Assembly: GCA_035275405.1 (NCBI GenBank) | Contig: DATEMU010000015.1 | Coordinates: 434,001 to 498,000, forward strand | Origin: Phycisphaerae bacterium | GTDB lineage: Bacteria; Planctomycetota; Phycisphaerae; UBA1845; UTPLA1 | Length of the DNA stretch: 64,000 bases | Reading direction: 5' to 3' | In this document: piece after piece, positions 24,513 through 33,673 of the stretch | How the letters are laid out: the number at the start of each line of letters is the position of its first letter | Numbering within the stretch: position 1 is the stretch's first letter | The notes under the pieces: generated by a model | Told to the model about the DNA's origin: nothing | The model's input: only the letters and a program-made list of their open reading frames with translations | The model's database searches: none | Translations under genes and position numbers: made by a program

Positions 24513-27287
24513 TCAGGAGAGACCCGGCGGCGAATTACGCATGTTTTCGAGGGACGGGAGTCGCGACGCCTGATAAAAGCCCCACAGGATCAGGCCAAGG
24601 GTCGCTCCCAGGGTAAAGAGACTGTACCCGGCGAACCAGGCGTCGAGATCAAAGGTAACCGGAAAGTCGGTCAAGAACCCAACGACCAGCAGCGCGGCGA
24701 GGATGCTTACCAGCCCCCAGCGGAGCAGCACGAAGAGGGCAACGCCGACGATGCCGAAGGCAAATAGCGTCCAGGCGGTCAGCGGGTGCGTGGCCGCGGG
24801 GGCAAACATGGCCGCGCCGATCAACCACGCGAAAAACAGTGCCGGCCAGCGCCGCGCGCCCGCCAACCACGTGCCGATGAGCAAGAGCAGCAGTACGACC
24901 AGTCCCTGGTAGATCCCGCCGCGCAGGCTGTTCAGGATTCCGGCGGCGGCGAAACGCGCGCCGAACACATCTTCGAAGCCCTGGTAAAGCCGCATTTGCG
25001 TCCGCGCCTCCCATCCCGTCCACTCAGGGAATTGGCGATCCACAAACACCAGTACCGCCCAGAAACAGCCGACCGCACATCCGAGGAGAACATCGCGACC
25101 GACGAAGGGGTCGCGAACCCGGCCCTCCAGCAGACGGCTCCAACCGCCCAATATTCTCGGCCAGCGCCGTCGAACCTGCGCTTCGATGGCCATGTAAAAT
25201 AGGGCAACGATCATCCCCTCGCACAAGGCGCTAATGGCGTTGGCGGCGGCGCTGTTGATGGCGTCGGCCAGTCCGCCGACGTTGCGCATGGTCAGGAGAT
25301 GGCCGAGCATCCGCAGGGCGAAGACGAAGCAGCCTAAACGCACGGCGCCGGCCAGGTCGCCGCGTTGTTTCCAGTTTTTCCAGGCCGCCGGCAACGCCGC
25401 CGCCAGAAGGAGCAACAGCACGGCGTTCCGAAGCGTCATTACAAACATCCACCGCGCAGAACTTGAGGAAAAAATGGAGTCCGATCGAGACGGAGCCTTG
25501 TCCAGGACGGCGAGCCACTGAATGCGATCGTGCTCCCCTGCGGCCTCAATTCGCACGGATCGATTCAGCGGTTCACCGGATCGCGAAAGAAAAGCCCGGG
25601 ACTGCCCGCGATCGAAATCACCAACCGCGACCGGTTGCGTGGGGACCAGTTCGTGGACGTCGTGGCCCGTCGTCTGAACCAGCGCCGACCAGTCGGCCGT
25701 CATCTCCTGACCCGAAACCGTGGGGGTGTACTGGGTCGGAGTTTCCAGACACAACAGGCGCCCCTGTCCATCCAGGACCACCGTCGTCTTCCGATTCGCT
25801 TCCGCATCGAAAAGCCGGGGCCGGGGACCCGGCATGAGAAACGAGAGGACATCGCTGCCCAGCGGTCCACCGTCCGCGCGGTGTTCGGAGTAAACGAAAA
25901 CAAGCTCATCACGCTCCGGAATCGCCAGACATAGTGGCGCGCCGTCTACGGTTGCAGCGATTCGCGAATTCACGACATCCTCGGCAGGGACATATTGACC
26001 CTCTCCTTGCCTCGGGCTCGGTGGACGGCCCGCCCTTCGGATCACGTCATGGGCCCTTTCCATCAGGACTTCCGGTGCCTTTACCCCTCCGTGCCGCGCG
26101 ATCGGGTGCGTGTTGTTCCCAATGACAATCGCGGCAACAAAAAGGCCCAATGCCCCGACGGCGGCCCGATAGGTGCCGCGCCGGCTGAGGCGCCCCTGTG
26201 CCGCGGCCTGCGCGACCATTTCTCGCGTCGGGATCTGACCGGCGTCCAAGGCCGCCGCCAGCAGATCGCCGCCGGGCAAGGCCGCCGCGACAAGCAGCGC
26301 CGATTCCGGCCGCTCCGTTGGGTCTTTTCGCAGACAGGCGAGGATGACGGCCTCGACCTTGGGATCGATTTCCGGCACGATCGTCGAAGGCGCCGGTGGA
26401 TCCACCGATTGGTGAAGTCGCAGGTATTCAAGGACGTTGTCCGCGTCGAAGGCCGGTCGACCGGTGAACATCTCATAAAGGACGAGACCCAGCGCATAGA
26501 TGTCGCTCTTCTCAGTGACCGCGACGCCCGCGATTTGCTCCGGAGCCATGTAGCGCGGCGTGCCCGCCCGGATTTCACGGCTCGACACTTGACCAGCCAG
26601 GACGGCGAGGCCGAAGTCCGTAATTCGGACGCGCCCCTTCTGATCGATCATGACGTTGGCGGGTTTCAAGTCGCGATGCAGGACGCCATGAATATGCGCC
26701 GCGGCCAGGCCCGCGCAAATCTGGCGGGCGATATCAACGGCCCGTGTCCCGGTCAGTCGGCCCACGCGCCGGAGTAGCGAGGCGAGATCTTCGCCATCAA
26801 CGTATTCCATCGAAATGTAAGGGGCCCCCTCCAGATTCCCGAGGTCATAGACCCGGCAGATGTTGGGATGCCCCACTTCGCGCCCGAGTCTGACCTCGCT
26901 TTCGACGCGACGCCGCCAGGTGGGGTCCAGTACTTGCAATCGCGGGAGGAACTTCAGCGCGACTTCCTGTTCAAGACGATCATCCTCAGCGCGATAGACC
27001 CGCCCCATCGCCCCCTTGCCGAGGAGCGCGACAATGCGATAGCGATCCGCGACCACGTCTCCAGTCTGGAATACCGGTGGTTCAGAAATATCCGTAGCAC
27101 CAGCCAGCTTCACGACGGTCGTCGGTTCGCGCGGGGGCAGATAATGGCCAAGCAGTCGTTCGATCTCATGACGAAATGATTCATCGCCTCCGCACGCCTG
27201 GGCGACGAATGCGGCGCGCCGCTCGGGCGCCAGCGCACACGCCTCCAAAAAGATCGCTTTGGCTTTCGCGTGCCGATCGGCGCTCAC
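24513..27287 (-). CDS. Hanks-type Ser/Thr protein kinase with C-terminal polytopic membrane domain
   Basis: A 924-residue protein. After an 80-residue N-terminal segment it has a complete kinase domain (about 83-345): Gly loop LLGKGAMGRVY, Lys112 in VALKFL, catalytic loop HRDLKPAN (204-211) and DFG (224-226), then GTPRYMAPEQ. A first membrane helix lies near 375-395 (VGALGLFVAAIVIGN). A presumably external region follows, and then about seven helices at 615-905 (for example GLVVLLLLLIGTWLAGA). The start overlaps the upstream ECF sigma gene by 4 bp (ATGA). In planctomycetes such sigma-kinase pairs are common, and the kinase is thought to control the sigma factor by phosphorylation. The membrane domain is not recognised. 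Confidence 0.92.
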   Translation of the reverse strand: MSADRHAKAKAIFLEACALAPERRAAFVAQACGGDESFRHEIERLLGHYLPPREPTTVVKLAGATDISEPPVFQTGDVVADRYRIVALLGKGAMGRVYRAEDDRLEQEVALKFLPRLQVLDPTWRRRVESEVRLGREVGHPNICRVYDLGNLEGAPYISMEYVDGEDLASLLRRVGRLTGTRAVDIARQICAGLAAAHIHGVLHRDLKPANVMIDQKGRVRITDFGLAVLAGQVSSREIRAGTPRYMAPEQIAGVAVTEKSDIYALGLVLYEMFTGRPAFDADNVLEYLRLHQSVDPPAPSTIVPEIDPKVEAVILACLRKDPTERPESALLVAAALPGGDLLAAALDAGQIPTREMVAQAAAQGRLSRRGTYRAAVGALGLFVAAIVIGNNTHPIARHGGVKAPEVLMERAHDVIRRAGRPPSPRQGEGQYVPAEDVVNSRIAATVDGAPLCLAIPERDELVFVYSEHRADGGPLGSDVLSFLMPGPRPRLFDAEANRKTTVVLDGQGRLLCLETPTQYTPTVSGQEMTADWSALVQTTGHDVHELVPTQPVAVGDFDRGQSRAFLSRSGEPLNRSVRIEAAGEHDRIQWLAVLDKAPSRSDSIFSSSSARWMFVMTLRNAVLLLLLAAALPAAWKNWKQRGDLAGAVRLGCFVFALRMLGHLLTMRNVGGLADAINSAAANAISALCEGMIVALFYMAIEAQVRRRWPRILGGWSRLLEGRVRDPFVGRDVLLGCAVGCFWAVLVFVDRQFPEWTGWEARTQMRLYQGFEDVFGARFAAAGILNSLRGGIYQGLVVLLLLLIGTWLAGARRWPALFFAWLIGAAMFAPAATHPLTAWTLFAFGIVGVALFVLLRWGLVSILAALLVVGFLTDFPVTFDLDAWFAGYSLFTLGATLGLILWGFYQASRLPSLENMRNSPPGLS

Positions 27288-27865
27288 TTTGCGTCATCCG
27301 GACCCAACTCGGCGCGGAGCCAGGCCTTGGCGTGCGTCCAGTCACCCTCAATGGTGCGCTTCGAAACGCTCAAGACGGTGGAAATCTCCTCCATCGAAAG
27401 TCCCGCGAAGAGGCGCAGCTCGACCACCTTCGCCTGTCGACTGTCGAGCGCCGCGAGCTTTTCCAGGGTATCGCGAAAGTCGACGAGGTCCGTTTCGAGA
27501 ATGGCCAGTTCAGAGACGACATGATCGAAGGCGACCCGCCGCCAGTCCTTGCCCCGCTTGCTTCGCTTGCGCGAACGCGCGTGGTCGATGAGAATCCGGC
27601 GCATGGCCTCCGCGGAGACGGCCATGAAATGCGTCTTGCCCTGCCAATCCACGCGAGATTGATCCACCAGACGCAGAAATGCCTCATGGACGAGCGCCGT
27701 CGGATCAAGGGTGTGGCCATGTCGCTCGCGCCGCAGGTATTTCGCGGCGAGACCGCGCAGCTCGTTATAGACCAGCGGGAGAAGTTCGGCGGCGACGAGA
27801 GAAGGGTCGGATTCGCCGAGGCGACCCAGAATCTCCGTTGCCGGTGACGACTTGTCTTTTTCCAT
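27284..27865 (-). CDS. ECF sigma factor of the kinase-linked (Sig-70_X6-like) type
   Basis: A 193-residue sigma factor. Region 2 includes LLPLVYNELRGLAAKYLRRE and HTLDPTALVHEAFLRLVDQ. The motif FMAVSAEAMRRILIDHARS is characteristic of the planctomycete/acidobacterial ECF group encoded beside protein kinases. Region 4 (LDSRQAKVVELRLFAGLSMEEIS ... SKRTIEGDWTHAKAWL) is the -35-binding helix-turn-helix. It lies in the middle of an operon: the 159-residue protein gene is 81 bp upstream and the kinase gene overlaps by 4 bp. Confidence 0.93.
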   Translation of the reverse strand: MEKDKSSPATEILGRLGESDPSLVAAELLPLVYNELRGLAAKYLRRERHGHTLDPTALVHEAFLRLVDQSRVDWQGKTHFMAVSAEAMRRILIDHARSRKRSKRGKDWRRVAFDHVVSELAILETDLVDFRDTLEKLAALDSRQAKVVELRLFAGLSMEEISTVLSVSKRTIEGDWTHAKAWLRAELGPDDAK

Positions 27866-27946
27866 GAATCCGTGGCGGGCCGACGAGCCAGTTCAGCGAC
27901 CGTTTACGGATTATCGGGGCATTTCCCGGAAAAACAAGTGCCTCGA

Positions 27947-28426
27947 TCAGGAACCGGTTTGTGCATCGCGCTGAGGCGTGTGCGACGAACACGTTTCCAT
28001 GACGACGGAGATGCCGTTCAAATCCACGGTTCGCCGGGGGGCCTCCAGTCGATCGGCTGGATCCGCGGCGTTTCCAAGCGGATGGAAATCGGCGGGCGGT
28101 TGGGCGTTCACCTTGACCGAGCGGATGACGCGGCAGTCCGTCTCGACCGCTTTGGCCAGGGCGGTCAGGAGACGCAGGACGATCGCCCACACACTCCGCG
28201 GCGCTCGCACGCCGTCAAAGTGAAAGATCATGACGTCAAAACGGTGTTCGTTGACGATGCGGTGAATGCGCTTGATGAGGACGCAAAAATCGAGAAGGCT
28301 GAGCACCGACCGGCGGGGTTGAATCCACAAGCAGCCGTCGCTGGAGACGGCGATGTACCATCGATCCAGGGCATTGAGCACGTCATTCATGATGTTGGGT
28401 TCTTTCGATTCGGCGATCTTGATCAT
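27947..28426 (-). CDS. 159-residue protein of unknown family, first gene of the sigma/kinase operon
   Basis: A homologue of the protein at 22322-22801 and of the same length. Shared positions include LDRWYIAVSSDGCLWIQP (19-36) and FHFDGVRAPRSVW. The last 50 residues differ and contain a proline-rich turn. GGAGGAAGACCC before the ATG at 28426 fixes the start. Its place ahead of an ECF sigma factor and a membrane kinase suggests a role in that regulatory path, for instance as an antagonist-type protein, if the STAS-like impression is right. No family is recognised with certainty. Confidence 0.75.
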   Translation of the reverse strand: MIKIAESKEPNIMNDVLNALDRWYIAVSSDGCLWIQPRRSVLSLLDFCVLIKRIHRIVNEHRFDVMIFHFDGVRAPRSVWAIVLRLLTALAKAVETDCRVIRSVKVNAQPPADFHPLGNAADPADRLEAPRRTVDLNGISVVMETCSSHTPQRDAQTGS

Positions 28427-28629
28427 GGGTCTTCCTCCAGTCGTGGGTCCGAGCCCCCGCATCCTGCGGGAGGGTCAAAATTAAACGCGGCAATCTCTGA
28501 GCCCATCCGCAAGCGCCCTCCTCTTGAAGAAAATCCGTTTTCCCAATAGGGTTTCAACTGCGGATCGGATGCGCGGATGTCGCTTTGGCAGGCTGGCGCA
28601 CCTCGATTCGGATTGGAGCGGTATTCACG

Positions 28630-29898
28630 ATGGGTCGAAATCTCACGAATCTTGCCAATTGTATTTTTTTGACATGCGTCTCGGGATGCGCGCAACAACT
28701 GATGCCGACGCCGAACATGTATTTGCATACGGACATCAATCCGTTTGCCGAAGTCCCCCCGGCCCTGCAGACCAGCGACATTGACGTGCTCTTCGTAACA
28801 GATCGCGCCGAGACGAAGGACAAAAATGGAAAGCCCGACTTCGGCTATGGACGTTCGCGGTCACTCGCGTTCGGCTCGTACATCGTCGGCGTCGGCAACA
28901 ACGTCTCCTGGGCCGATCTCGTCGCGGACAGCCGTACCAAGTCGCGCAAGAATGCGCTGCCGCTTTGGCGGAAGGAGATCCGCGTTATCGGCCGGCTCGA
29001 TGAAACCCCGACGCCGATGATAATGATCGACGGTGTTCCCTCGGAGGACCCAGCCGTCCGACAACGGAGTGAGCAGGCGCGAGACGTCTTTTGCGCCGAG
29101 GTTTCGCGACGATTGGCCCTGACCCCGTCAAAGAAAGAAGTGGCCGTCTACATCCACGGCTTTAATAACTCCATGGATGATGCCGCCTTCACCATCGGCG
29201 AGATGTGGCACTTCGGCGGCCGCAAGGGCGTTCCCATCGCCTACACCTGGCCGGCCGGCAAGAGCTACCCCGCCGACTACGAATCCTGCCAATTCACCAT
29301 CTTCCACCTCAAGCAGTTTCTCCGGGGCATTGCCTCGTGCCCTGATGTCGAAAAGATACACCTCATCGCGCACAGCCGCGGAACGGACGTCACCACCACG
29401 GCACTTCGCGAACTGAATATCGAATACAAGTCGGCCGGCAAAAGCACCCGCGACGCGCTAAAGCTGGGAAATCTTGTGCTCTGCGCCGCCGATCTCGATC
29501 TCGACGTCGTCGGCCAGCGGCTCGGGGCCGAACGCCTCCAATTCGTGCCTGAGCGCGTGACGCTCTACGTATCGCAGACGGACAGAGCACTGGGAGCGGC
29601 CTCAAAGTTTATCTTTAAGGGCGGTGACCGCCTCGGTCATATGACCGCGGCAGACTTGTCGCCTCAGCAGCGAAAGTCGTTGGCCATGTTTCCGCAGTTG
29701 CAGATCATCGACGCCAATATTAAGAGCGACCTGATCGGCCACGCCTATTTCCACACCAATCCCGCCGTCAGTTCGGACCTGCTCCTTGTCCTCCGTGATA
29801 ACGCGGGCCCCGGCGCCGAGAATGGCCGTCCCATGATCCGCCGGGACGACGGCTTTTGGGAGATTCGCGACGATTACCTTCTCTCCGACGCCAAGTAG
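28630..29898 (+). CDS. Lipoprotein alpha/beta hydrolase (DUF900 type), copy 1
   Basis: A 422-residue hydrolase with a lipoprotein signal ending at Cys20 (TCVSGC). Directly after the lipid-bearing Cys comes AQQLMPTPNMY, a motif repeated in the second copy at 36610. The catalytic domain has VYIHGFNNSMDDAAF (oxyanion strand), YTWPAGKS, and the nucleophile elbow LIAHSRGTDV (Ser in HSRG). A C-terminal GHAYFHTNPAVSSDL may supply the His. The second ATG (28630) is preferred because it gives a proper signal peptide. It opens the long plus-strand cluster and is divergent from the 159-residue protein gene. The substrate is unknown. Confidence 0.88.
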   Translation: MGRNLTNLANCIFLTCVSGCAQQLMPTPNMYLHTDINPFAEVPPALQTSDIDVLFVTDRAETKDKNGKPDFGYGRSRSLAFGSYIVGVGNNVSWADLVADSRTKSRKNALPLWRKEIRVIGRLDETPTPMIMIDGVPSEDPAVRQRSEQARDVFCAEVSRRLALTPSKKEVAVYIHGFNNSMDDAAFTIGEMWHFGGRKGVPIAYTWPAGKSYPADYESCQFTIFHLKQFLRGIASCPDVEKIHLIAHSRGTDVTTTALRELNIEYKSAGKSTRDALKLGNLVLCAADLDLDVVGQRLGAERLQFVPERVTLYVSQTDRALGAASKFIFKGGDRLGHMTAADLSPQQRKSLAMFPQLQIIDANIKSDLIGHAYFHTNPAVSSDLLLVLRDNAGPGAENGRPMIRRDDGFWEIRDDYLLSDAK

Positions 29899-29911
29899 CG
29901 CTCTTGCGACG

Positions 29912-30994
29912 ATGACAACGATGACGCAATCTCAGCCCGTACCGGCACCGACCGCGCCCCGGCGCCGCCTGCCGCGCCGCGTTGCCCGAGGACTGCTTTT
30001 CGCCCTCGGCGGCCTCGTCCTACTGGGGATGACCGGCTGGATGGCCCTGGCCGTCTGTTATGCGGATTTGCACACCGCTCCGCCGCGAAAGTTCCTGGCC
30101 CTGATAGTGGCGATTGCGGCATTGTCGGTCGCCGCCTTCGTTCGCCCGCGACGGCGCGGCTTGGTGATCTTCGCCGCCATGTTCGCGGGGGTGCTGGCCT
30201 GGTACTTTTCGATCCGGCCGAACAGCTCCCTCGAATGGCTCCCCGACGTCGCCCGCATGCCGCACGCGACGATCGAGGGCGATCTCGTCCATCTGCACGA
30301 CATCCGCAATTTCGACTACCGCTCGGAAAACGACTTCACGCCGGGCTATTACGATCGAACCCTCGATTTGAAGCAGATAAAGACGGCAGACTTAATTCTC
30401 TCCTATTGGTCGGGCCGAGCAATCGCCCACGCCATGTTGAGCTTCGGCTTCGACGACGGCCAATACATCGCCATCTCCATCGAGACTCGCAAAGAAAAAG
30501 GCGAGCAATACTCCACCATAGAAGGTTTCTTTCGACAGTACGAATTAATCTACGTCGTCGCGGATGAACGCGACCTGATTCGACTGCGTACGAATTATCG
30601 CAACGAGGAGGTCTACATCTTTCGAGGGCGGGTGCCGGTCGAAAAAGTGCGTGCCGTCTTCCTGGATTACCTGGACACCGTAAACACGATCCACAAGCGC
30701 CCCCGGTTTTACAACGCCCTCACCGAAAACTGCACCACGAGCATTTTCGCCCACCTCCGCTGCGCACCGCCCTATCCGCCGTTTACTCCCGGCGTGTTGC
30801 TGAGCGGATATTCGGCGGAGTACGGTTACAAATCCGGCGGCCTCGACCACAGCGTGAGCTTCGAGGAACTCGAGCGCCGCGGGCACATCAACGATCTCGC
30901 CAAGCTCGCCGATCAGGCTCCGGATTTTTCGCGACGGATTCGAGCACGGTTGACGGACCCTCAGCCCCCGAATCCGCTCACACCCGATCCATGA
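29912..30994 (+). CDS. DUF4105 membrane protein (Lnb N-terminal-like)
   Basis: A 360-residue protein with three hydrophobic helices in the first 110 residues (LLFALGGLVLLGMTGWMALAV, ALIVAIAALSVAAFV, LVIFAAMFAGVLAWYF). A DUF4105 domain follows: HLHDIRNFDYRSENDFTPGY, AHAMLSFGFDDGQYIAISIE and YNALTENCTTSIF. The invariant Cys in ENCTT and the His in AHAMLSF suggest a Cys-His hydrolase or transferase. A related domain forms the N-terminal part of bacterial lipoprotein N-acyltransferase Lnb. It starts 13 bp after the DUF900 gene, so the two are probably co-transcribed. No strong ribosome site; an ATG at 29921 is an alternative start. Confidence 0.85.
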   Translation: MTTMTQSQPVPAPTAPRRRLPRRVARGLLFALGGLVLLGMTGWMALAVCYADLHTAPPRKFLALIVAIAALSVAAFVRPRRRGLVIFAAMFAGVLAWYFSIRPNSSLEWLPDVARMPHATIEGDLVHLHDIRNFDYRSENDFTPGYYDRTLDLKQIKTADLILSYWSGRAIAHAMLSFGFDDGQYIAISIETRKEKGEQYSTIEGFFRQYELIYVVADERDLIRLRTNYRNEEVYIFRGRVPVEKVRAVFLDYLDTVNTIHKRPRFYNALTENCTTSIFAHLRCAPPYPPFTPGVLLSGYSAEYGYKSGGLDHSVSFEELERRGHINDLAKLADQAPDFSRRIRARLTDPQPPNPLTPDP

Positions 30995-31202
30995 GCCTGA
31001 GTCGATTGCCCCATCGGCGCAAGGAAATTGGCACAAGAAAGCGTCTTGCTTGGCCCCCCGCGCGTGGTTATCCTGCGCTCACTCGCCAATAAAATCGCCA
31101 AGTGCGATCTAGCCGCCGGAGCGGGAACCGGCCACAACAACGTGATCAGGGCCTTCGGCAGTTAGCCGATGACTAAGTCCTGCGCACGTAAGGAGACAAG
31201 CC

Positions 31203-32630
31203 ATGTTGCATGGGTTTCGACTGATATTGTGCGCGCTGACCGCGTCTTGCGTCAACGCTACGCCGGCTTCCGCCCAGGCCCCCGCCGCCGGCGATACGTC
31301 GACTCCCGCCCCTGCCAAGCTCGGGTCGGCCGACCTGCAGGCGCTCGTGGCTCCGATCGCGTTATATCCCGACGCTCTGATCGCCCACATCCTCCCCGCG
31401 TCCACCGCCGGAATGGATGTCGTCCAGGCGGCCCGCTTCCTGCGCAAGAACAATGGCAAGGCCGATCCCAAGCCGAACGCCAAGTGGAACACCAGCGTGT
31501 TTGTGCTCCTGAAATTTCCCGACGTCCTCTACCGAATGGACGAAAACCTGGATTGGACCCAGCAACTCGGCTCGGCCGTCTTGGCGCAGCAAGCCGACGT
31601 CATGGCGGCGATTCAGACCGTGCGCCATGCGGCCAGTGCCGCCGGTTCTTTACAGTCCAATGACAAACAGACGGTCATCGTACAGCAGGAAGTGGTGAGA
31701 ATCGTTCCGACCGACCCGCAAGTCGTGTATGTCCCCACGTACAACCCCGACGTCGTAGTCGTCAATCAGACCAGCAACACCGGGCAAGCGTCGGCCGCTG
31801 CCGCCGGCGCGGCCGTCGGATTCGGCCTCGGTGTCGCCGTGGGGGCTATCCTCAACGACGATTCCTGCGATTGGCATGGAGGCTGCGTTTATCATGGAGC
31901 CTATCCGGTCCATTACGGCACCTACGCCCACCCTGCCCACCCGTACAACCCCCGCGGCCTCTACGATCCTCGTGGAATCGCCGATCCCCGCGGACGATAT
32001 GACCCGCGCGGCGTAGCAGATCCCCGAGGTATCGCCGATCCTCGCGGTGTCGCCGATCCTCGCGGTGTCGCCGATCCTCGCGGCGTCGCCGACCCGCGAG
32101 GTGTGGCCGACCCCCGCGGCGCGGCGGACCCCCGAGGTCGCTATGACCCGCGGGGCGCAGCGGATCCCCGAGGTCCCGCCGACCCAAGAGGCGCGGGCGG
32201 TGCCGGTCGCGCCGGTGTCGGTGGCGATGCGGGACTGGGCGGCGGCGCAGCCGGCGCTGGTGCCGGACGTGCCGGTCGAGGCGGCCAGGCGGGCCTTGGT
32301 GGCGGCGCCGCAGGCGATGCCGGACTCGGTCGAGGTGCAGCCGGACAAGGTGGGGAACGCCGCGGCGCTGGCGGACAGGCAGGATACGGTAGCGGTGCCG
32401 AAGCTGGTCGGGGCAGCACCGGAAACCGCGGAGGGTACGGGGGTTCTGGTGCCGGGCACGGAAGCTTCGGGCGCGGTTCCGATGGCGGAAGCCCATTCGG
32501 AGGATATTCCAGCGGCCACAGCGCCAACCGCGCCAGCAGCCGTGGCGGTCGGAGCATGGGGGGAGGGTTTGGCGGCGGCGGCGGACGTGGTGGGCGCGGT
32601 GGCGGTGGTGGTGGCCGAGGACGGCGGTAG
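31203..32630 (+). CDS. DUF3300 protein with hexapeptide repeats and Gly-rich tail
   Basis: A 475-residue secreted protein with a signal peptide (to about ATPASA). The DUF3300 domain (about 40-195) shows LVAPIALYPDALIAHILPAS, WNTSVFVLLKFPDVLYRMDE and TDPQVVYVPTYNPDVVVV. A glycine/alanine hydrophobic stretch follows (AAAAGAAVGFGLGVAVGAIL), then fourteen hexapeptides of the DPRG type (248-331), and then a tail almost entirely of Gly, Ala, Arg and Ser. Proteins of this domain usually end in low-complexity Gly/Arg regions. It is commonly paired with DUF2950, as here. Function unknown; an envelope role is likely from the signal peptide. Confidence 0.9.
   Translation: MLHGFRLILCALTASCVNATPASAQAPAAGDTSTPAPAKLGSADLQALVAPIALYPDALIAHILPASTAGMDVVQAARFLRKNNGKADPKPNAKWNTSVFVLLKFPDVLYRMDENLDWTQQLGSAVLAQQADVMAAIQTVRHAASAAGSLQSNDKQTVIVQQEVVRIVPTDPQVVYVPTYNPDVVVVNQTSNTGQASAAAAGAAVGFGLGVAVGAILNDDSCDWHGGCVYHGAYPVHYGTYAHPAHPYNPRGLYDPRGIADPRGRYDPRGVADPRGIADPRGVADPRGVADPRGVADPRGVADPRGAADPRGRYDPRGAADPRGPADPRGAGGAGRAGVGGDAGLGGGAAGAGAGRAGRGGQAGLGGGAAGDAGLGRGAAGQGGERRGAGGQAGYGSGAEAGRGSTGNRGGYGGSGAGHGSFGRGSDGGSPFGGYSSGHSANRASSRGGRSMGGGFGGGGGRGGRGGGGGGRGRR
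31944..32195 (+). repeat. 18-bp tandem repeat, 14 units, inside the DUF3300 gene
   Basis: Fourteen consecutive 18-bp units encode (Y/A)(D/N)PRG plus one variable residue (L, I, R, V, A or P). Central units are nearly identical at DNA level (GCCGATCCTCGCGGTGTC), while the edges have diverged by synonymous and coding changes. This is the pattern of expansion by slippage or recombination followed by drift. Confidence 0.9.
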
Positions 32631-32696
32631 CGCCCCGGAAAGGGATTTGGACCGAGGTATTTTTTCCGCGACGGCGAGCGAGATCGGATAGCAAAC

Positions 32697-33626
32697 ATGA
32701 ATAGAAACTTCATCTTTGGTGCTGTGGTGGCGCTCGCGGTGGCCGTCGTCCACGCACAATCGCCTTCAATGGAAACCAAGCAGGCGCAGCAATTATTTCC
32801 CACACCCCAGGCCGCGATAGACTCGCTCCTGGAAGCCTGTAAGAACGATGACACCGCAGCGCTGGTACGGATGCTGGGCCCGGGTTACGGCGCCCATCTG
32901 GAGAAGATGGACGACGCCGAGGAGCGGCAGCACCGCGCAGACTTCTACGAAAAGACGCGGGAGTTCATGAAAATCGAGGAGCAAGAGAAAGACCGGGCGG
33001 TCTTGATCGTCGGTCGCGAACGCTGGCCGGTCCCGGTCCCGCTGGTAAAGGAATCCGCGGGCTGGCGGTTCGACACCGAAGAAGGTATGGAGGAAATGCT
33101 GGCGCGGCGTATCGGAGAAAACGAGCTGGCCGCCATCGAGGTGTGCCGCGAATATGTCCGCGCCCAGGTCGAGTATGCCCGAATCGACCGCGACGATGAC
33201 AAGGTCCGCGAGTTCGCCCAGCGAATTATTAGCACGGAAGGCAAACGCGACGGCCTGTATTGGGATCGCGACCCTCAGTCGGCCGAACACCCCAGCCCCT
33301 TCGAGGCACTGCTGCCCGACGACTTCGACGGACTACGACACAGCAAGTCTCGGGTTCCCTATATGGGCTACTACTACAAGGTCTTGACGCGCCAGGGCGC
33401 GAATCCTCCCGGCGGAAAGTACGACTACGTCATCAACGGAAACATGATCGCGGGATTTGCACTGATCGCCTGGCCGGCGGATTATCGCGCGTCCGGCGTC
33501 ATGACGTTTGCGGTTAACCACCAGGGCGCGCTGGTGGAAAAGGACTTCGGGCCCGACACTGCCAAGTTGGCCGAGCCCATGACGGAGTTCAATCCGGACG
33601 ATACCTGGAATCCGACGGACGACTAA
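32697..33626 (+). CDS. DUF2950 secreted protein
   Basis: A 309-residue protein with a signal peptide (MNRNFIFGAVVALAVAVVHA). The mature part has the DUF2950 pattern: FPTPQAAIDSLLEACKNDD, GWRFDTEEGMEEMLARRIGENELAAIE, YVRAQVEYA, GKRDGLYW, and near the end PYMGYYYKVLTRQG with GFALIAWPADYRASGVMTF. The family almost always sits beside DUF3300, which here ends 66 bp upstream. Function unknown; the pair is presumed to act together outside the cytoplasm. Confidence 0.92.
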   Translation: MNRNFIFGAVVALAVAVVHAQSPSMETKQAQQLFPTPQAAIDSLLEACKNDDTAALVRMLGPGYGAHLEKMDDAEERQHRADFYEKTREFMKIEEQEKDRAVLIVGRERWPVPVPLVKESAGWRFDTEEGMEEMLARRIGENELAAIEVCREYVRAQVEYARIDRDDDKVREFAQRIISTEGKRDGLYWDRDPQSAEHPSPFEALLPDDFDGLRHSKSRVPYMGYYYKVLTRQGANPPGGKYDYVINGNMIAGFALIAWPADYRASGVMTFAVNHQGALVEKDFGPDTAKLAEPMTEFNPDDTWNPTDD

Positions 33627-33673
33627 GTGCGATGGTCCGCTTGATCGGATCGTAGTTTGAGAACGGGCGAAAA

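Noticed and set aside
31045-31070. A TTGGCAC...TTGC pair resembling a sigma-54 promoter upstream of the DUF3300 gene
   Set aside because: The spacing between GG and GC is 16, not the required 10 bases.
31650-32759. Long minus-strand frames over the DUF3300 gene
   Set aside because: They arise from the GC-rich repeat region, which is open in several frames. Only the plus frame has a signal peptide and the DUF3300 domain.
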